This document shows positions 45,801 to 58,778 of a stretch of DNA of 64,000 bases, in pieces. Position numbers and translations under genes: made by a program. This stretch comes from Apium graveolens (Eukaryota > Streptophyta > Magnoliopsida > Apiales > Apiaceae). The notes beneath the pieces were generated by a model. The model ran no database searches, was not told the DNA's origin, and saw only the letters and a program-made list of their open reading frames with translations. The stretch spans positions 165,562,967 to 165,626,966 of the forward strand of contig NC_133655.1 of the NCBI RefSeq assembly GCF_009905375.1, in the 5' to 3' direction. Each line of letters begins with the position of its first letter. The first letter of the stretch is position 1.

Positions 45801-46351
45801 AATAAAAACATGAATTTTGGAATTTTAAAACGATTTTTAAAATGCATTTTATATCTGCTTTTATCAATAAAGCGGAACAACGAGCGCGTGAAATTAATCC
45901 CGAAAATTTCCAAAATAATTTTAAAATTCTCGGAATATTCCAAACTTAAATAAATATGAGTTTCATAATTTGTGAAGAATTCTAGAATTAAATATGGATT
46001 TTACAAATAAAAGCAATTAGAAAATCATTTAAGGATAAATAATTAATAAAATATTGATTTCTCAATTTTATAAAATCCTAAAAATAATTATTATAATTAT
46101 AAAACCATAAAAACAATTTTAGAAACACTTCTAATATTTATACAAATAAATTTGCATTAAATCCACTTTTAAAAGTGAAACAATTCAATACCATTCCTTA
46201 ATTAACCACGCGCACAACCCGGTACACCATAAATCACACATAGATAATAATAAGACAACACATAGCGGTCAAAACCAATACACATATTTTATTTATCTAA
46301 TAATTCCATAATTACATATTTAAATAATTCAAAAATACGCGAGTCGTTCTA
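42841..46351 (-). repeat. 3' LTR of element B (3511 bp)
   Basis: On the plus strand from TGTGGCGCCC to CGAGTCGTTCTA, so on the minus strand the LTR begins TAGAACGACTCG rather than TG. Bounded on the inside by the polypurine tract. It contains a GC-rich block at 45045-45125 (ACCGGCTCACCGGAGCTC) and a block conserved in A and F at 43339-43466. Short open frames inside occur identically in both LTRs and are not genes. Confidence 0.9.
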
Positions 46352-46369
46352 TCCTTTCCCCCTTAAAAG
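46352..46369 (-). other. Polypurine tract of element B
   Basis: The minus strand reads CTTTTAAGGGGGAAAGGA immediately before the 3' LTR; closely similar to the tracts of A and C. Confidence 0.75.
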
Positions 46370-48370
46370 GATCTGTCCTCAGAATCTGGTTTAGTTACAC
46401 AAGTGAGGATATTCGTCAAGCATATCTGACTCTAGTTTCCAAGTAGACTCTTCTATTCGAGGATTTCAAACGTACTTACTATAGATATATACTCATTTTT
46501 AATGACTCATTTTTAAGGATCAAGAATTTGGATTGATCACTATACGCAAAACACACTTGGACAAGAGCCCCATTGGCTCCTGATCAATTACTTATTTCAA
46601 ATCAAATACTTATCGCTTTAATTTTTGACAGGCCAAACACATTATATATACACACTGTTGTGACAGTAACATGAACTCAGGAACAACTTCATCTATATTT
46701 ACCAATACTTCGAGAATGGTTTACTAATTTTAGGACTTAACATGTCCCTTTTTACTTAGACTTATCCGTCCTCTTTCAAGATGAAACTTATACTAACACT
46801 ACTGGTCCTATTTCTATACTCATATTCTCTCTCGATACAATTTCGCCTTCTTTCTTTGTCTACTCCAAGCTGCGTTAATCAATATTACTACGTTCTTGGT
46901 GTGCTGAATTAACTTGGAATTTGACAACTTTCTTTCTCCCACTTTATCTCAATAAAAATGGGGACCTATACTTGCGTTCACATGATGCTTGGTAAGGTGG
47001 CATTCCGAAGCTGACATTGCTGATAAATGATCATTCCAGTGTTTCCTTAAAACTCAACCTCTCAACATATCTTACATTTCCTGAATTACTTTCGTACTTG
47101 GATTCTCCGCTTAAGGATAATAGGTGGTGCTCGTTTTCAACTTGGTTTCCAAACATTTAAACATCTTTTACTCTTTTCCATCAGTTAAGGCTGAAAAGTA
47201 ATCTCATATATATTACATATTGTCACCTTTAGGTATTTGAACTTCAGATTTCACTCTTTCCAATTCGTTTATTAACTCCTTGGTAGTCTTAACTACATCC
47301 AACTCTTCCTGTCGGTATAGGGCACCTGTTATCATACGACTTTGCTTAGGTAGTTGTTAATGGATTAATTCAGAACCTTTTGTTAACCCTAGTCAAAATT
47401 TCATTCTTGAAAACTTAATGCATAGTTGTTTTCCTTCTGATCCTTGGAGAAAATTTTTGGGCATTCCACGCAGACTTCCTTATTCTTTGAGTAGCTAAGG
47501 ATGTTATCAATAAATACAGTTTGCTTATCTAAGTACTCCTTATACACTATGATCCTTAATTCCTTATAGTCGCCTGATACACTTGTTATTTCACATAATA
47601 TCACCAAAGCTTGCTATGCTCTTAACTCACTTCAATCGTAGTCCCTGATATGTTCTCAGGTCGGATCTTAAGTTAATTCTCGAGATATAACATACTTCTT
47701 GAATTGGGTCTCATAAGTAGTCAATTCCTTATAGGGTCTCACTTCTTCTTATTCGTTGTTTTGTTAAACTTCCGATAATCAATGCATACTTTTATACTTT
47801 CAGTCCTTTTTTTCCCCTTAACATCACTAGTACACTTCACTATTCGCTTCTTGTAAAACAATTCCCTGATCTGCCTTATTCACTAGGCCTCCAATACTTC
47901 GCCTTAATTCTTTGACATGTCCAGCGTTTCCTAATCCATCTTGAAATTTCCTTCCTATACCTGGTTATTACTATCTTTCTTTAAATTCTGTATATCTTGG
48001 TATTTCTTCAATAAATTAAATACTTTATATTGTGAATTCCCTACGGAATCTCATTTCTTAATCCTTCTACTTATAGCATCCAGGTGCTGGAAGAAAACTT
48101 GGGAATATCGTGATCCTTCTCCTGGGCACATAAATTTCCTCTTATTAACTGCTAACATCACGATCCATTATCTTCTCTTGACATCTTCTTATCTTTTCTC
48201 AACAATTCTGCTTGAAAGGTCATACTACCCATCCTTGTTTCCGTGGGTTTATATATCTGACTTCCAACTCCAACTTCTAAAATTCTATAGTTAATTCTTC
48301 TAGTGCAGTCTCTATGTTCGTTCTCTCCCTTTTTTTTTCTTTTTTTTATCGCTTGCCATTACTTTTACTT
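46370..48370 (-). pseudogene. Integrase-region remnant of element B
   Basis: Only patches are recognisable. Next to the polypurine tract the sequence matches the end of C's integrase frame (56761-56820) at base level. Around 46980-47080 the wording corresponds to the ...[10 protein letters not shown] region of integrase (phrases on the plus strand such as GGCATTCCGAAGCTGACATTG). Deletions and stops are everywhere; no DDE residue can be placed with confidence. Confidence 0.5.
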
Positions 48371-48789
48371 TTCCTCGTGAATACATACTTCAAACTCTTA
48401 TGGTCTGTATAGGTCTTACACATTTCTCCATACATATCATGTTCCCCAATCTTTCAAAATAATTATTATTATTATTAGTCCCAATTATGAGTAGGATACT
48501 TCTGCTCATAAGGTTTTGGTTGTCTGGGTGCATATACAATAACTTTATTGTGTTGTATCAACACACATCCTACTCCCTTATAAGAAGCATCACTATGAAC
48601 TACCAAATCTCCTTGATATTTCCAAAATGATAAAGCAGGTGCTGTAACAATTCTCTCTCTTTTAATCTCCGCAAAACTTCCTTTACCCTCCTTCATTTCA
48701 TATAAACTTCTTGCTTTTATTGGTGTTTCTGGTTTCTTTTCATTCATAGTAACTTTAATTTCCGCTGAATCTCTTTTGATCTTCTTCAC
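48371..48789 (-). pseudogene. RNase H remnant of element B, with internal deletion
   Basis: Readable are RIVTAPALSFWKYQGDLVVHSD, ASYKGVGCVLIQHNKVIVYA and [16 protein letters not shown], ending in a stop at 48475. Further on lie a damaged YTDHKSLKY and, at 48371-48392, the same jump to RK... that removes about 80 bases in element A. The first catalytic D (HSD) survives; the overall domain does not. Confidence 0.7.
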
Positions 48790-49440
48790 ACTGACTAGTC
48801 ATGCTAAGAACTATACTTTATACAACTTCTTTCTTCTCCAACTTCCCAGTTATCATTAAATGCTTTTCCTGGTCCTCCGTTGACTTTAAGTATTACAACT
48901 ACAGCTTATCCAAATATTCCTTCAGGGTTCTGTCCATCAAGTTCAAATATTACTGGTATATTGGTTAATCCAAATGGCAATACGAGAACAATACTTAGTT
49001 CTGAAAATTATCTTTGATATACCCATAGGTTTAATCTTCAATTGGTGAAATACCAATTCTTAAATCAATCTTATAAAAGTACTTTGCTTCTTTCGTTTAA
49101 TCAAACAAATCATTGGGTTGAGGTAACAGATACTTGTTCTTGATAATACACTTGTTGAGCTTTTGCTAGTTAACACATAATCTCTCACTTCCATCTTTCT
49201 TATTAATAATTAATATCGGTGCACCTTATGGGGTACACTAGGTCTAATCACTCCATCTTCTAACATTTCTTGCATCTGCTTTGCCAATTTCCTCATTTTA
49301 ACTGGTGCCATTTTGTGGAAGGCCTTGATCACTGGCTTCGTCTCAGGTGCTACGTCAATCACGAGCTTCATTTCTCTATTGGGAGGAAATGTTGATAACT
49401 CATTTGGAAACATATCTTGAAACTCTTTAATTGCTATCAA
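48790..49440 (-). pseudogene. Reverse transcriptase remnant of element B
   Basis: From 49440: EFQDMFPNELSTFPPNREMKL, then KAFHKMAPVKMRKL, MLEDGVIRPSVPHKVHRY. This is the PR-RT linker and the start of RT, where [10 protein letters not shown] is expected. The garbled VPHKVHRY corresponds to VPPKMHRH in A. KYFYKIDLR-like wording lies near 49075. No FIDD box can be read. Confidence 0.65.
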
Positions 49441-49759
49441 ATCTTCGAATGTTGTTTGCTTCTGAGTTTTATTTATCCCATAATCACCATAATGCTCACA
49501 TCTTGATCACCGAAATCATTGTTAACAAATTCTTTACTCTCCTTCTTCCTTTATATCTCATCATATTCTTATTTGACGTCTTCAGGACTATCTTCTCATC
49601 CCGACGGTTTGTCTGGGCATCATGCTTAAATAGTTAATCCATCCCTTAGAATAATATCAAATATTCACATATCATTGTCATAAATCTCATTTTCACCATT
49701 GGTACTCATTTACTTAACCAATACATGTTCTTGAATTTGCTAATCCTTTAATCATAATC

Positions 49760-49850
49760 TTATCAGTTCAACGAGGTAAATCATCTTGTCAACAATACAT
49801 TGGGGAATAAACAATCAAGTTGCTTCCACATCTTCCAATACTTTAACGTA
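49760..49850 (-). pseudogene. Protease remnant of element B
   Basis: The minus strand reads VKVLEDVEAT where an active enzyme has VLIDSGAT, so the catalytic triad is D-V-E. Element A has D-V-G. A stop follows at once. Confidence 0.5.
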
Positions 49851-52227
49851 TAAGGTATTCACAAAAATCATCCATGTCATCATGTCCGTGTTCTGAATAA
49901 CATATTTTACAGACATCTCGTAAACTTTCATTCTCGGAGACGCATTCCTTATTGGAGTAGATTCCCTTGGCTCTTAGTGGATCCTTTGTTGAGGCTAGTG
50001 ATTGTAATCCTTGCCATATGCCCTTGTTTCCTATCCATATATGAGAGGTAGATGGAACTTCGTCTGCTTGGTTCATAATACGTTGATTTGTGAGAAAAAC
50101 TTTTGCAAAGAATGACGGTATAACGAAATAACTAGAAGGATTCAACAAAAATTAGAGTTGAAAAGAAAGAAGAAGAAAGGATTTGAATAAGAATGAGACA
50201 ACCACATTGGCACTTAAGATGGCCAGTCTTTCATACCATATGGCATACAACATATGATTAGGTGGCGTCCCACCCGACGCTTCGTCATTCTGACAAAGTG
50301 TCTCACCATAACACTATTTGTCCCAATCAGAAAGCAAAGCTTGAGGGAAGCAAATAAATTTGAAAGGAATGGAATATCCTCCTTTTCGATATCATAGAAA
50401 AGAGTTTATTTGGGAAAAGAAGTTCATACATTTTTAAGAATTGAGAAGGAATATACGCTGTAATATTGAAGACAGGAACGATACCGTTGGTTACCATCCA
50501 TATTTCATTTGTATTCACTTTTCGAGCTTGTTCGATCATATCCCGATTGCGTCATATAACAACTTTATAAAGTCCGCTGAAATGTCGTCGCAACCAAGCA
50601 TTATAATAAATTCTTATTTGCTAAATTTTGCATCTTTAACATCGCGCTTACTTGTATAATATCTTAACCATTCGATCATAATGGTGTTCCCATCAGGTAA
50701 CTTCGAGATTCCTCTTTTAATTTAGAATAACCACGTACCATTCGATATAACGATCTTTTTGCTAATAATGTTCTACTTTTAGAGAGGTCTGGAAATCTTT
50801 TCAATCTTCTTCGATCACGCTCCGGCTTCTGTTAAATCAATGAGTTCTTCGAACTCTGATAGTCCTGGTAATTGAATGTATAGTTACTCCGTACGCTGAT
50901 TCTGTTGTAAATTTTATTGAACAATACTTGCACTTTACTGTTAGGTATAATCAACTTCTTCCTAATCGCGGATCATTTTGTCCTCTGAATTAACAATACT
51001 AAGTCTGAAACAACATTTTTTTTCCAGGTAATCTGGGCTTTCTAACAAACAAGAAACTCAAGTACCAACTTGACAACCAAGGTTTAAAACTTATTTTATT
51101 CAAAAAGGCTTTTGGAAATTTTGTAAGGAAAATTTTCTTCGAAAACTTGTTAAAAATTTTGAAAATCACAAATCTGGTTGTCCTTACTATTTGAGTTGGT
51201 TGTTGTCCTTTCGACCTATAACAAGGTACCAATTTTAAAGGAACAATCACATAAAGGTTCGTTCACTTCGATCTACCTTTCTCCTTTATCGAGTCCACTT
51301 ACCTTCCTTAATCGACGAAACTTCAATTGTTGTCGCACATTATCTTACTCGTAGCTTCACATCAAGGCTCTCATACATTATCGTTACAGTAGTCAAATAG
51401 AATAGGCTATCCAATAGTCAATAAGTCTATTTCATAGGACAAAGTTTACTCGTATCACATCACATTACTACTTTACATATCGCATTTATCATATCATCAT
51501 TATTTAATTTCACAAAATCCCAGGTTTATACCTTTCTCTCTAACTTTTTCAAAATTCATCTACTTCATTCCATAGTTATTCATGGGTGGCTTAGTCACTA
51601 ATAACTTCTTTTAACCCGATAACAGCTATCCTCTGAAACACTTAAATCTTTTCTCTAAATTTCTTCTCACCTTTATTTATATCTCAAGCGCTCACCATGT
51701 ACTGTAACTCTCGAATCCACCCTCATAGGTACAATCGCTTTATAGGACAAGTTCTAAACTGGGGGTATATAACAGGATGTAGGGTAACTAAAGAAATATA
51801 CTCACACCCGAATGTCCATTAAAATAAAATTAAACAGAGGGAGGTTCTCGAATAGGTAGTCTCGTATTAAAAGGTAGAAGAATAGCGTAGAATAGCTTGA
51901 AGAGGTGCAACTATCATAATGGAAGGTAACGCCAGTAATACTGATGGAGGAACAAGGTGCAAATCCAATCTGAGAGAAGATGACGATCCTCGAACGGAAA
52001 GCTCCAAACGATTAAATGACACCGGAAAATCAGGATCTGCCATTGCCGTTGTCTGGAAATCACGTCGCAAGCTGAGAATCCCGAATTGCAATACGAATTA
52101 TGCCGGAGACCTACTATATCATCGCACTCGACCTCACAACGTCTTATCTTTCTATTTCCTATTCCTAATCCTAACCCTCTACCCAATCCCGATAATCTAG
52201 GCTTATTTCAGTGACTTATAACCTGTA
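49851..52227 (-). other. Leader and gag-region remnant of element B
   Basis: No intact frame. Patches match element A: the KGIYSNKECVSENE stretch (about 49900-49990), the GACGCCACCTAATCAT-type stretch near 50260 (plus-strand reverse), and the first 250 bases after the primer site. An open frame of 101 codons at 49843-50148 covers the first patch but has no known domain. Confidence 0.55.
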
Positions 52228-52239
52228 GCTCTGATACCA
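52228..52239 (-). other. Primer-binding site of element B (initiator tRNA-Met)
   Basis: The minus strand reads TGGTATCAGAGC, followed by TACAGG, three bases after the LTR end: a full match to the plant initiator tRNA-Met complement. The replication signals are thus intact although pol is dead. Confidence 0.85.
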
Positions 52240-52242
52240 ACC

Positions 52243-55200
52243 TGTGGCGCCCTCCAAACCTGGGTCAGAAGTTTGGGGTCCACGACACATACACAATATA
52301 TAAACCTGTATAAGAGATATTATTTATAATGACCCTGCTTCACAAAACCACGGATCGCAACAGGTTAAAGTATAAAAACAAGCCACAACCTTAACTTTTA
52401 TTACAACATACCAAATTTCCCTTTAATTTAACTTACAACTTATAATAAAAGTATTCTTACATTTTGACTATTTCTCTATCCCATGAAGCTTCTACTAGTT
52501 CAATCCAACTCAACTGGAACCTTAGCACACACTTTGGACTGAGGAACTTCACTATCATCCATATCCTTTTCAACTGTAACATATATAAACAGATTCGCAA
52601 GAGTGAGCTAACTAGCTCAACAAGTCATGATATCAATAACTGAGGTTAAACAATGATCAAATGAGATGATTCAAAGGAATCAAGTTTCTTTTTAACTAAT
52701 CATTAGAATTGGATATTCATTTTAAATTTTAAAAACCAAGGTTAGGCTGCTGATCAGTCACGCACTAACCCCGAGCAAGCACACAACACTGCTCTAATTA
52801 CTGGATCCAAGGCACACATTGGCCTAACTTGACCATTGGTATGGTCTGACCACGAATCTGGTCCACATATATATAAAAAAAACTATCCAATCCTAAAGCA
52901 GTTCAATATGTTAACAATATGATTCAATAAAACAAGTTCATAATCAACGATGGTTAAACACTTGAACAAAAGCATAAGGAAACTTATGGATATCTCAAGG
53001 GAATTTCAAGGTATGTATAAGAAACGGTTTTCAGTTTGTACAAGGGTCAGGTATTAGACCAGTAATGATTTTTCAGGATATGGTTCTTTGATGTTATTAA
53101 GAATGATTGGAGTATAAAAGTTTCTGTGGTTTCAAATCATTCTCTTTCAGTGTTTGATGCTTGGTAATTATACCTTTGGGGAGTAGTATCATATTTGTGT
53201 GATTTGGTATCTGAGGATCCACAAAGGATGGTTTACAAAGAATAAGGCTTACGGCTCAAGATCAAGAAAGAATCAGGGTTCAAGGGTAAGTAGTTTAAAA
53301 TACTTGCATTATAAAACAAGAGTTATGTTCAATAATAGCAACATGTTATGAAACAGTTCAAAAACATTGATAATATATCTTGAAGAAAAGTTCAGAAATA
53401 CTTGCCTTACGAGGCTTTACAACTATTACTGGTCAATTCTGGGCCAATTCTGCCGCTTAGGCTTTTACGTCCAACCACTATATCATTCCGGATTCGACCT
53501 CAACACTTAAGTCCTTTGTTTGAGACCTTACTGAGCTTTTCGACTCACCACCAACTATCTTTCGTCCAATTCCAATTCTCAGGCATTCCGACTAGAACCT
53601 ACAAGGTCGAAATATTCTAACTTAGACATTCGATTATGCTTGACATATCCTCCCTAACAATCTACCCATATGATAACAATCCTGACTCGTATATATTTAA
53701 ATTATCATAACTCACATAATCATTAAGGTTCATACCTTCACAACCCGGTTCGATAATTACTTCCTGAAATGTACCTACACTCTTGATACAGAGAATAGTG
53801 TTTTGGGAATTGCTTTTCTCAAAATATTTGTATATATACATACACCCAACTATATTACATAATATTGGCTGCTGGAAATCTCGGTTTTGAGTTTTAACTT
53901 AAATTAACAGAACCGAATTTATATTTAATTAATCGTTAATAAGATAAACCGACCAACATAAGTTAGCTAATTTATCTGAGTAGCGGTTAACCAAATACAA
54001 CTCAAGGTCACGTTCATCCGAGTTAGTACTCGTATCTGAAATTAAAAAAAATGGTCTGTATATAATAATACAAGTAAATAATTCGATTACTAAGTCCGAT
54101 AATTACGGGATATATTTCCAAATTTCCTTAATAGTAATCTCTCGAAGTTCGGACAGCACTTACTCTATTTATTGGACTTCCAGTCGATTCCATATCGACA
54201 CAACCAAGTCAATCACCAAGAATTATATACTCAAGAAATTCTGCACCAACACGAATAATGGCATATCTCATTATCCGAAATTAACTAACATCCAACTAAT
54301 TTTATAATTATCCTTGTTAAACTTTTTAAATCAGACCACAAATTTACATTAAACAAATTCAAGAATTCAAAAATTATAACTAAAACTAGCAGATACGAAT
54401 TTAAAATAATGTTTTAACAGATTATAGGGCTCAGACTAGTCATCACCGCCCACCACCGGCTCACCGGAGCTCACTGCCGGTGGCGGCAGTTTTCAGGCGG
54501 TGCCCCAATCAGGGTTTCCAGCCTCGAAAACTTCCGATTAAGAATGGTAAACACATGACCTAGAATGAATTCATCAAGATGGAGAGGAAATCAGAGAATC
54601 AAGACTCGAGCAATACCAACGCATATACACATGTATACCCGCCGGAATATATAAAATGACGGTGACATAACAACAGAGAACAACCAATCAGTCAGAACCA
54701 CAAATATAATAACACCACTGGAACCCATATCCACCCACAGTCGCCACCATCCCCGCCGGAATTGGAGAGGGGCGGCGAAGGAAAATATATAAAGGAATCG
54801 TAGCACAAAGCACTGCCAATCGCACACACCCATGTATAAACACGTATGTATATATATTTATGTATACAATAAGCAAAGCAAAAACTAGGGCGATCGAATG
54901 AAGCAACGAGCCGTGGCCACTTACCCAAAATAAAAGGGAAAGAACCGGTGGATTAAGAGAAACGAAAGAGAACAGAGGAGATAGACCCTGTGATTTATTT
55001 TATACATATTTTTATTATTATTATTACCAATCAGTAATGGACACGTACAAAAGAAAACGCTGAGAGCTATACACGTGTCCAGTTTTCCACTTGCAAGCCC
55101 AGTTTTGTCCCGCTATTCACAATTAACGAAACGAGTGGCACTTAAAACGAATTCAGAAAATCATGAAAATAGTATTAAAATATTACAAATATCCTGAAGT

Positions 55201-55752
55201 TAATAAAAACATGAATTTTGGAATTTTAAAACGATTTTTAAAATGCATTTTATATCTGCTTTTATCAATAAAGCGGAACAACGAGCGCGTGAAATTAATC
55301 CCGAAAATTTCCAAAATAATTTTAAAATTCTCGGAATATTCCAAACTTAAATAAATATGAGTTTCATAATTTTTGAAGAATTCTAGAATTAAATATGGAT
55401 TTTACAAATAAAAGCAATTAGAAAATCATTTAAGGATAAATAATTAATAAAATATTGATTTCTCAATTTTATAAAATCCTAAAAATAATTATTATAATTA
55501 TAAAACCATAAAAACAATTTTAGAAACACTTCTAATATTTATACAAATAAATTTGCATTAAATCCACTTTTAAAAGTGAAACAATTCAATACCATTCCTT
55601 AATTAACCACGCGCACAACCCGGTACACCATAAATCACACATAGATAATAATTAGACAACACATAGCGGTCAAAACCAATACACATATTTTATTTATCTA
55701 ATAATTCCATAATTACATATTTAAATAATTCAAAAATACGCGAGTCGTTATA
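52243..55752 (-). repeat. 5' LTR of element B (3510 bp)
   Basis: Aligns over its whole length with 42841-46351, differing by scattered single bases and one- or two-base gaps. Its outer border is fixed by the TGCAA duplication at 55753-55757. On the minus strand it starts TATAACGACTCG. Confidence 0.9.
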
Positions 55753-56726
55753 TGCAAGTCTAGCATGAGCTATACCTAGATGATCACTTAGCATGCAAGG
55801 AGTTTTATCAAATTTTTACCACAAAATTCAAGTCATTATCACATAAACATGCAAAATTTGAGCAAAACAACAAGAATGATCTCAAGCACCATTCATTCGG
55901 CTCCCATATGGTCATGGCCGAATGAAATGGATGGGAAGGGCCATTTAATCATCAAGAGTTTCCTTCTCAAGACTTGGCACTTATCCATTCCTTGTAGTCC
56001 TCTCAAAAATAACCCTAAACGCACAAGAATCAAGGTTGTATTTTGAGTTTCACTAAAACCTTTACATGCAACCTTTAAACTTAAACTTTCTACTCAAAAC
56101 TCTTTGAAATATGAGTGATCAAGGTATGGGAAGTAACATTTATGAGTGATCAAAACTCTTTATGGTTTTTGTATTGGCAAAAGTGAGTGGAATTAGGAAT
56201 TGACATGATTAGACTTCCACTTGAACTTGGTTCAATTTGCATGCAAGGGTAAAGAAGGAAATTGGCTAGAAAAATAAGAGTTAGTGGGGTTGGAATTGTC
56301 CTCTTTGTCCTTGAAAAGAATGAGAGGGTGGTTTGCATGCAAGGGCTTTCTTGTAATCTGCTAAATATGACAACTAAAATTTATAATGATTTATTTTTAT
56401 AAAATAAAATACAAGTTCAAAAATTATAAAATTTATACCATAAAATAACTTGGATTTTTAGAGACTTTATAAAATCATTTTCAAAATTTGTGAACAAAAT
56501 ACCTTTTAAAAGAAAATTTTTCCAAGGCTTAGAATATTCCTTATAAATCAAAAATAAAGAAATTAAATAAACTCTTGCTTTGAAAAATCATATACTACAT
56601 AAAGCAAAATTTATAATGCAGAAATTTGCACTCACACAAACGTACAATCATTGAATATATTTTCATTCGGCTTTAATATTATACCAAATCCACAAATAAT
56701 ATTACACGAAGATACTGGTCATAACA
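55753..56726 (-). repeat. 3' LTR of element C, inner part
   Basis: On the minus strand begins TGTTATGACCAG at 56726, after the polypurine tract, and runs to the B insertion. AT-rich, non-coding. Its first five plus-strand bases (TGCAA) are the right copy of the duplication made by B. Confidence 0.8.
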
Positions 56727-56742
56727 TCCTCTCCCCCTTAAG
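56727..56742 (-). other. Polypurine tract of element C
   Basis: The minus strand reads CTTAAGGGGGAGAGGA directly before the 3' LTR. Confidence 0.8.
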
Positions 56743-56760
56743 GGATTCTGTCCCCAGAAT

Positions 56761-58295
56761 CTAAGAGAAGAAATGAGGATACCGGGAATGCATATCAGAC
56801 TCTAACTCTCAAGTCGATTCTTCGACTTTAGGGTTCCTCCAAAGCACTTTCACTATCTTTACCGACTTATTCCTAAGACTCTTTACTTGGCAGTCGAGTA
56901 TTTTAACCGGTTGCTCCACAAATGACAGGTCTGCCTGAATTTCTACAGGTTCATATTCTATCACATGGCTAGCGTCAGGATTGTACTTCTTAAGCAACGA
57001 CACATGGAACACATTATGCATATGCTGATACTGAGGTGGTAAGGCCAACTCGTAGGCCACCTTTCCTACTTGACTCAAAATCTCAAAAGGACCTATGTAT
57101 CTAGGTGCTAACTTCCCTTTCTTACCAAATCTCATCAACCCTTTTCTAGATGACACCTTCAGCAACACAGCTTCGCCAATTTGGAATTGAACATCCTTAC
57201 GCGCTGGATCCGCATACTTCCTCTGTCTATCTTGAGCAGCAAGCAACCTTTTCTGAATTAACTTGACTGTGTCATGCAACTGTTGTACCAATTCTGAGCT
57301 AGAATTCTTCCTTCCCCTACTTCATCCAAATTTGTTGGTGATCTACATTTTCGCCCGTACAAAGCTTCGTATGGTGGCATGCCGATACTGGAATGATAGC
57401 TGTTGTTATAAGAGAATTCAATCAACGGCAAGTGGTCGTCCCAACTTCCTGCAAAATCGATTGCACAACTGCGCAACATGTCTTCAATTGTTTGAATTGT
57501 CCTTTCACTCTTGCCATCAGTCTGCGGGTGGTATGCCGTGCTCATATTCAACTTCGTGCCAAGACATTCCTGAAATTACTTCCAGAATCTCGAGTTAAAG
57601 TGGGGATCTCTGTCTGAAACTATTGATACGGGTACTCCATGCCTTAGTACGATTTCACGCACATACAGATGAACCAACTTGTCCAGTGACGACTTCTCAT
57701 TTATTGGAAGGAAATGCGCCGTCTTCGTAAGACGATCAATTATAACCCATATTGCGTCATGTCCGGATTTCGTTCGCGGTAGTCCTACTATAAAGTCCAT
57801 AGCGATATTTTCCCATTTCTATTCTGGAATCTTCAAGGGCTGAATTAATCCGCTTGGTCGTTGATGTTCTGCCTTCACTTTCTGACAAGTATAGCACTTC
57901 GCAACCCATTCTGCCACGTCTCACTTCATATTTGGCCACCAAAAGTTCTTCTTTAAGTCTCGATACATCTTGGTGCTTCCCGGGTGGATTGAAAATTTCG
58001 AATTGTGGACTTCATGGAGGATCTCATTCTTTAATTCAAGTACATGAGGAATCCATATTCTGGATGAAAACCTTAGTATCCCTTTCTCATCCATTTGAGT
58101 ATTAATCTCCTCTCCAGATAACTGATTCTTCTCTTTCTCCATTACTTCTTCTTGACACTTCTTTATCTTTTCCACTAGTGTTGGCTGAAAGGTCATTGCA
58201 CGACAAACTTCCTCGACTTTTCCATAAGCACAAAGTTCCAATTCCAATCTTTCGATTTCTTCAGATAACTCTTTTGATGTTATCATCATATTCAG
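56761..58295 (-). pseudogene. Integrase of element C with chromodomain-like tail
   Basis: The N-terminal zinc-binding part has [18 protein letters not shown] and WWPNMK, then [14 protein letters not shown]. The catalytic core has the three acids: D in [18 protein letters not shown] in [16 protein letters not shown] in [17 protein letters not shown]. The C-terminal part reads LAPRYIGPFEILSQVGKVAY, HNVFHVSLLKKYNPDASHVI, and closes with LDCQVKSLRNK and VKVLWRNPKVEEST, the truncated chromodomain type of Tekay elements, thought to steer insertion to heterochromatin. Lesions: TGA 57921, TAG 57819, TAA 57576, a 1-base loss near 57296, and TGA at 56809 in place of W. The final stop is TAG at 56761. 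Confidence 0.85.
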
Positions 58296-58778
58296 TCTCT
58301 CCTTCCTACTCAGAGCATCGGCCACTACATTCGCCTTTCTAGGATGGTAATTTATCGAACAATCATAGTCCTTGATCAATTCCAGCCATCTCATCTGCCT
58401 CATATTGAGCTCTTTCTGAGTAAAAATATACTTTAAACTCTGCTGATCCGTGTAGATTTCACACTTCTCTCCGTAGAGGTAATGTCTCCAATTCTTAAGT
58501 GCGAACACTATGGCGGCTAGTTCCAAGTCATGCGTCGGGTACTTTAACTCATGCGGTTTCAACTGTCTTGACGCATATGCGATCACTTTACTGTGTTGCA
58601 TCAACACATAACCCAAACCCTTATGTGAAGCGTCGCTGAATATTACAAAGTTCCCTTGATCGTCTGGAAGTACCAACACCGGAGCTGTTACCAACTTCTG
58701 CTTTAACTCTTGAAAGCTATCTTCACAATCTGCACTCCATTCAAACTTTTGATTCTTTCTGGTTAACTTGGTCAATGG
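58296..58778 (-). pseudogene. RNase H of element C
   Basis: [89 protein letters not shown] and [11 protein letters not shown] give the whole domain, with the acidic residues D, E, D and D in place. A 2-base loss near 58778 (in KIAAPLTKL) puts it out of frame with RT. It degrades the RNA strand during reverse transcription. It is the intact reference against which the A and B deletion was judged. Confidence 0.85.

Larger units (their letters stand above)
42841..55752 (-). mobile_element. Element B: complete but pol-dead Tekay-like LTR element, 12.9 kb
   Basis: Two LTRs of 3511 and 3510 bp, a primer site, a polypurine tract and a 5.9 kb internal region, flanked by the 5-bp duplication TGCAA (42836-42840 and 55753-55757). 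The LTRs are nearly identical by eye, so insertion is recent. The internal region is as decayed as that of A and shares lesions with it. B sits inside the 3' LTR of C. It is best described as a non-autonomous, trans-mobilised member of the A/B/F family. Confidence 0.85.

Noticed and set aside
57263..57617. Plus-strand open frames across the pol genes of C and G (for example 57263-57598, 14335-14685, 19371-19857).
   Set aside because: They lie antisense to well-matched RT, integrase or Gag frames and have no recognisable protein features.
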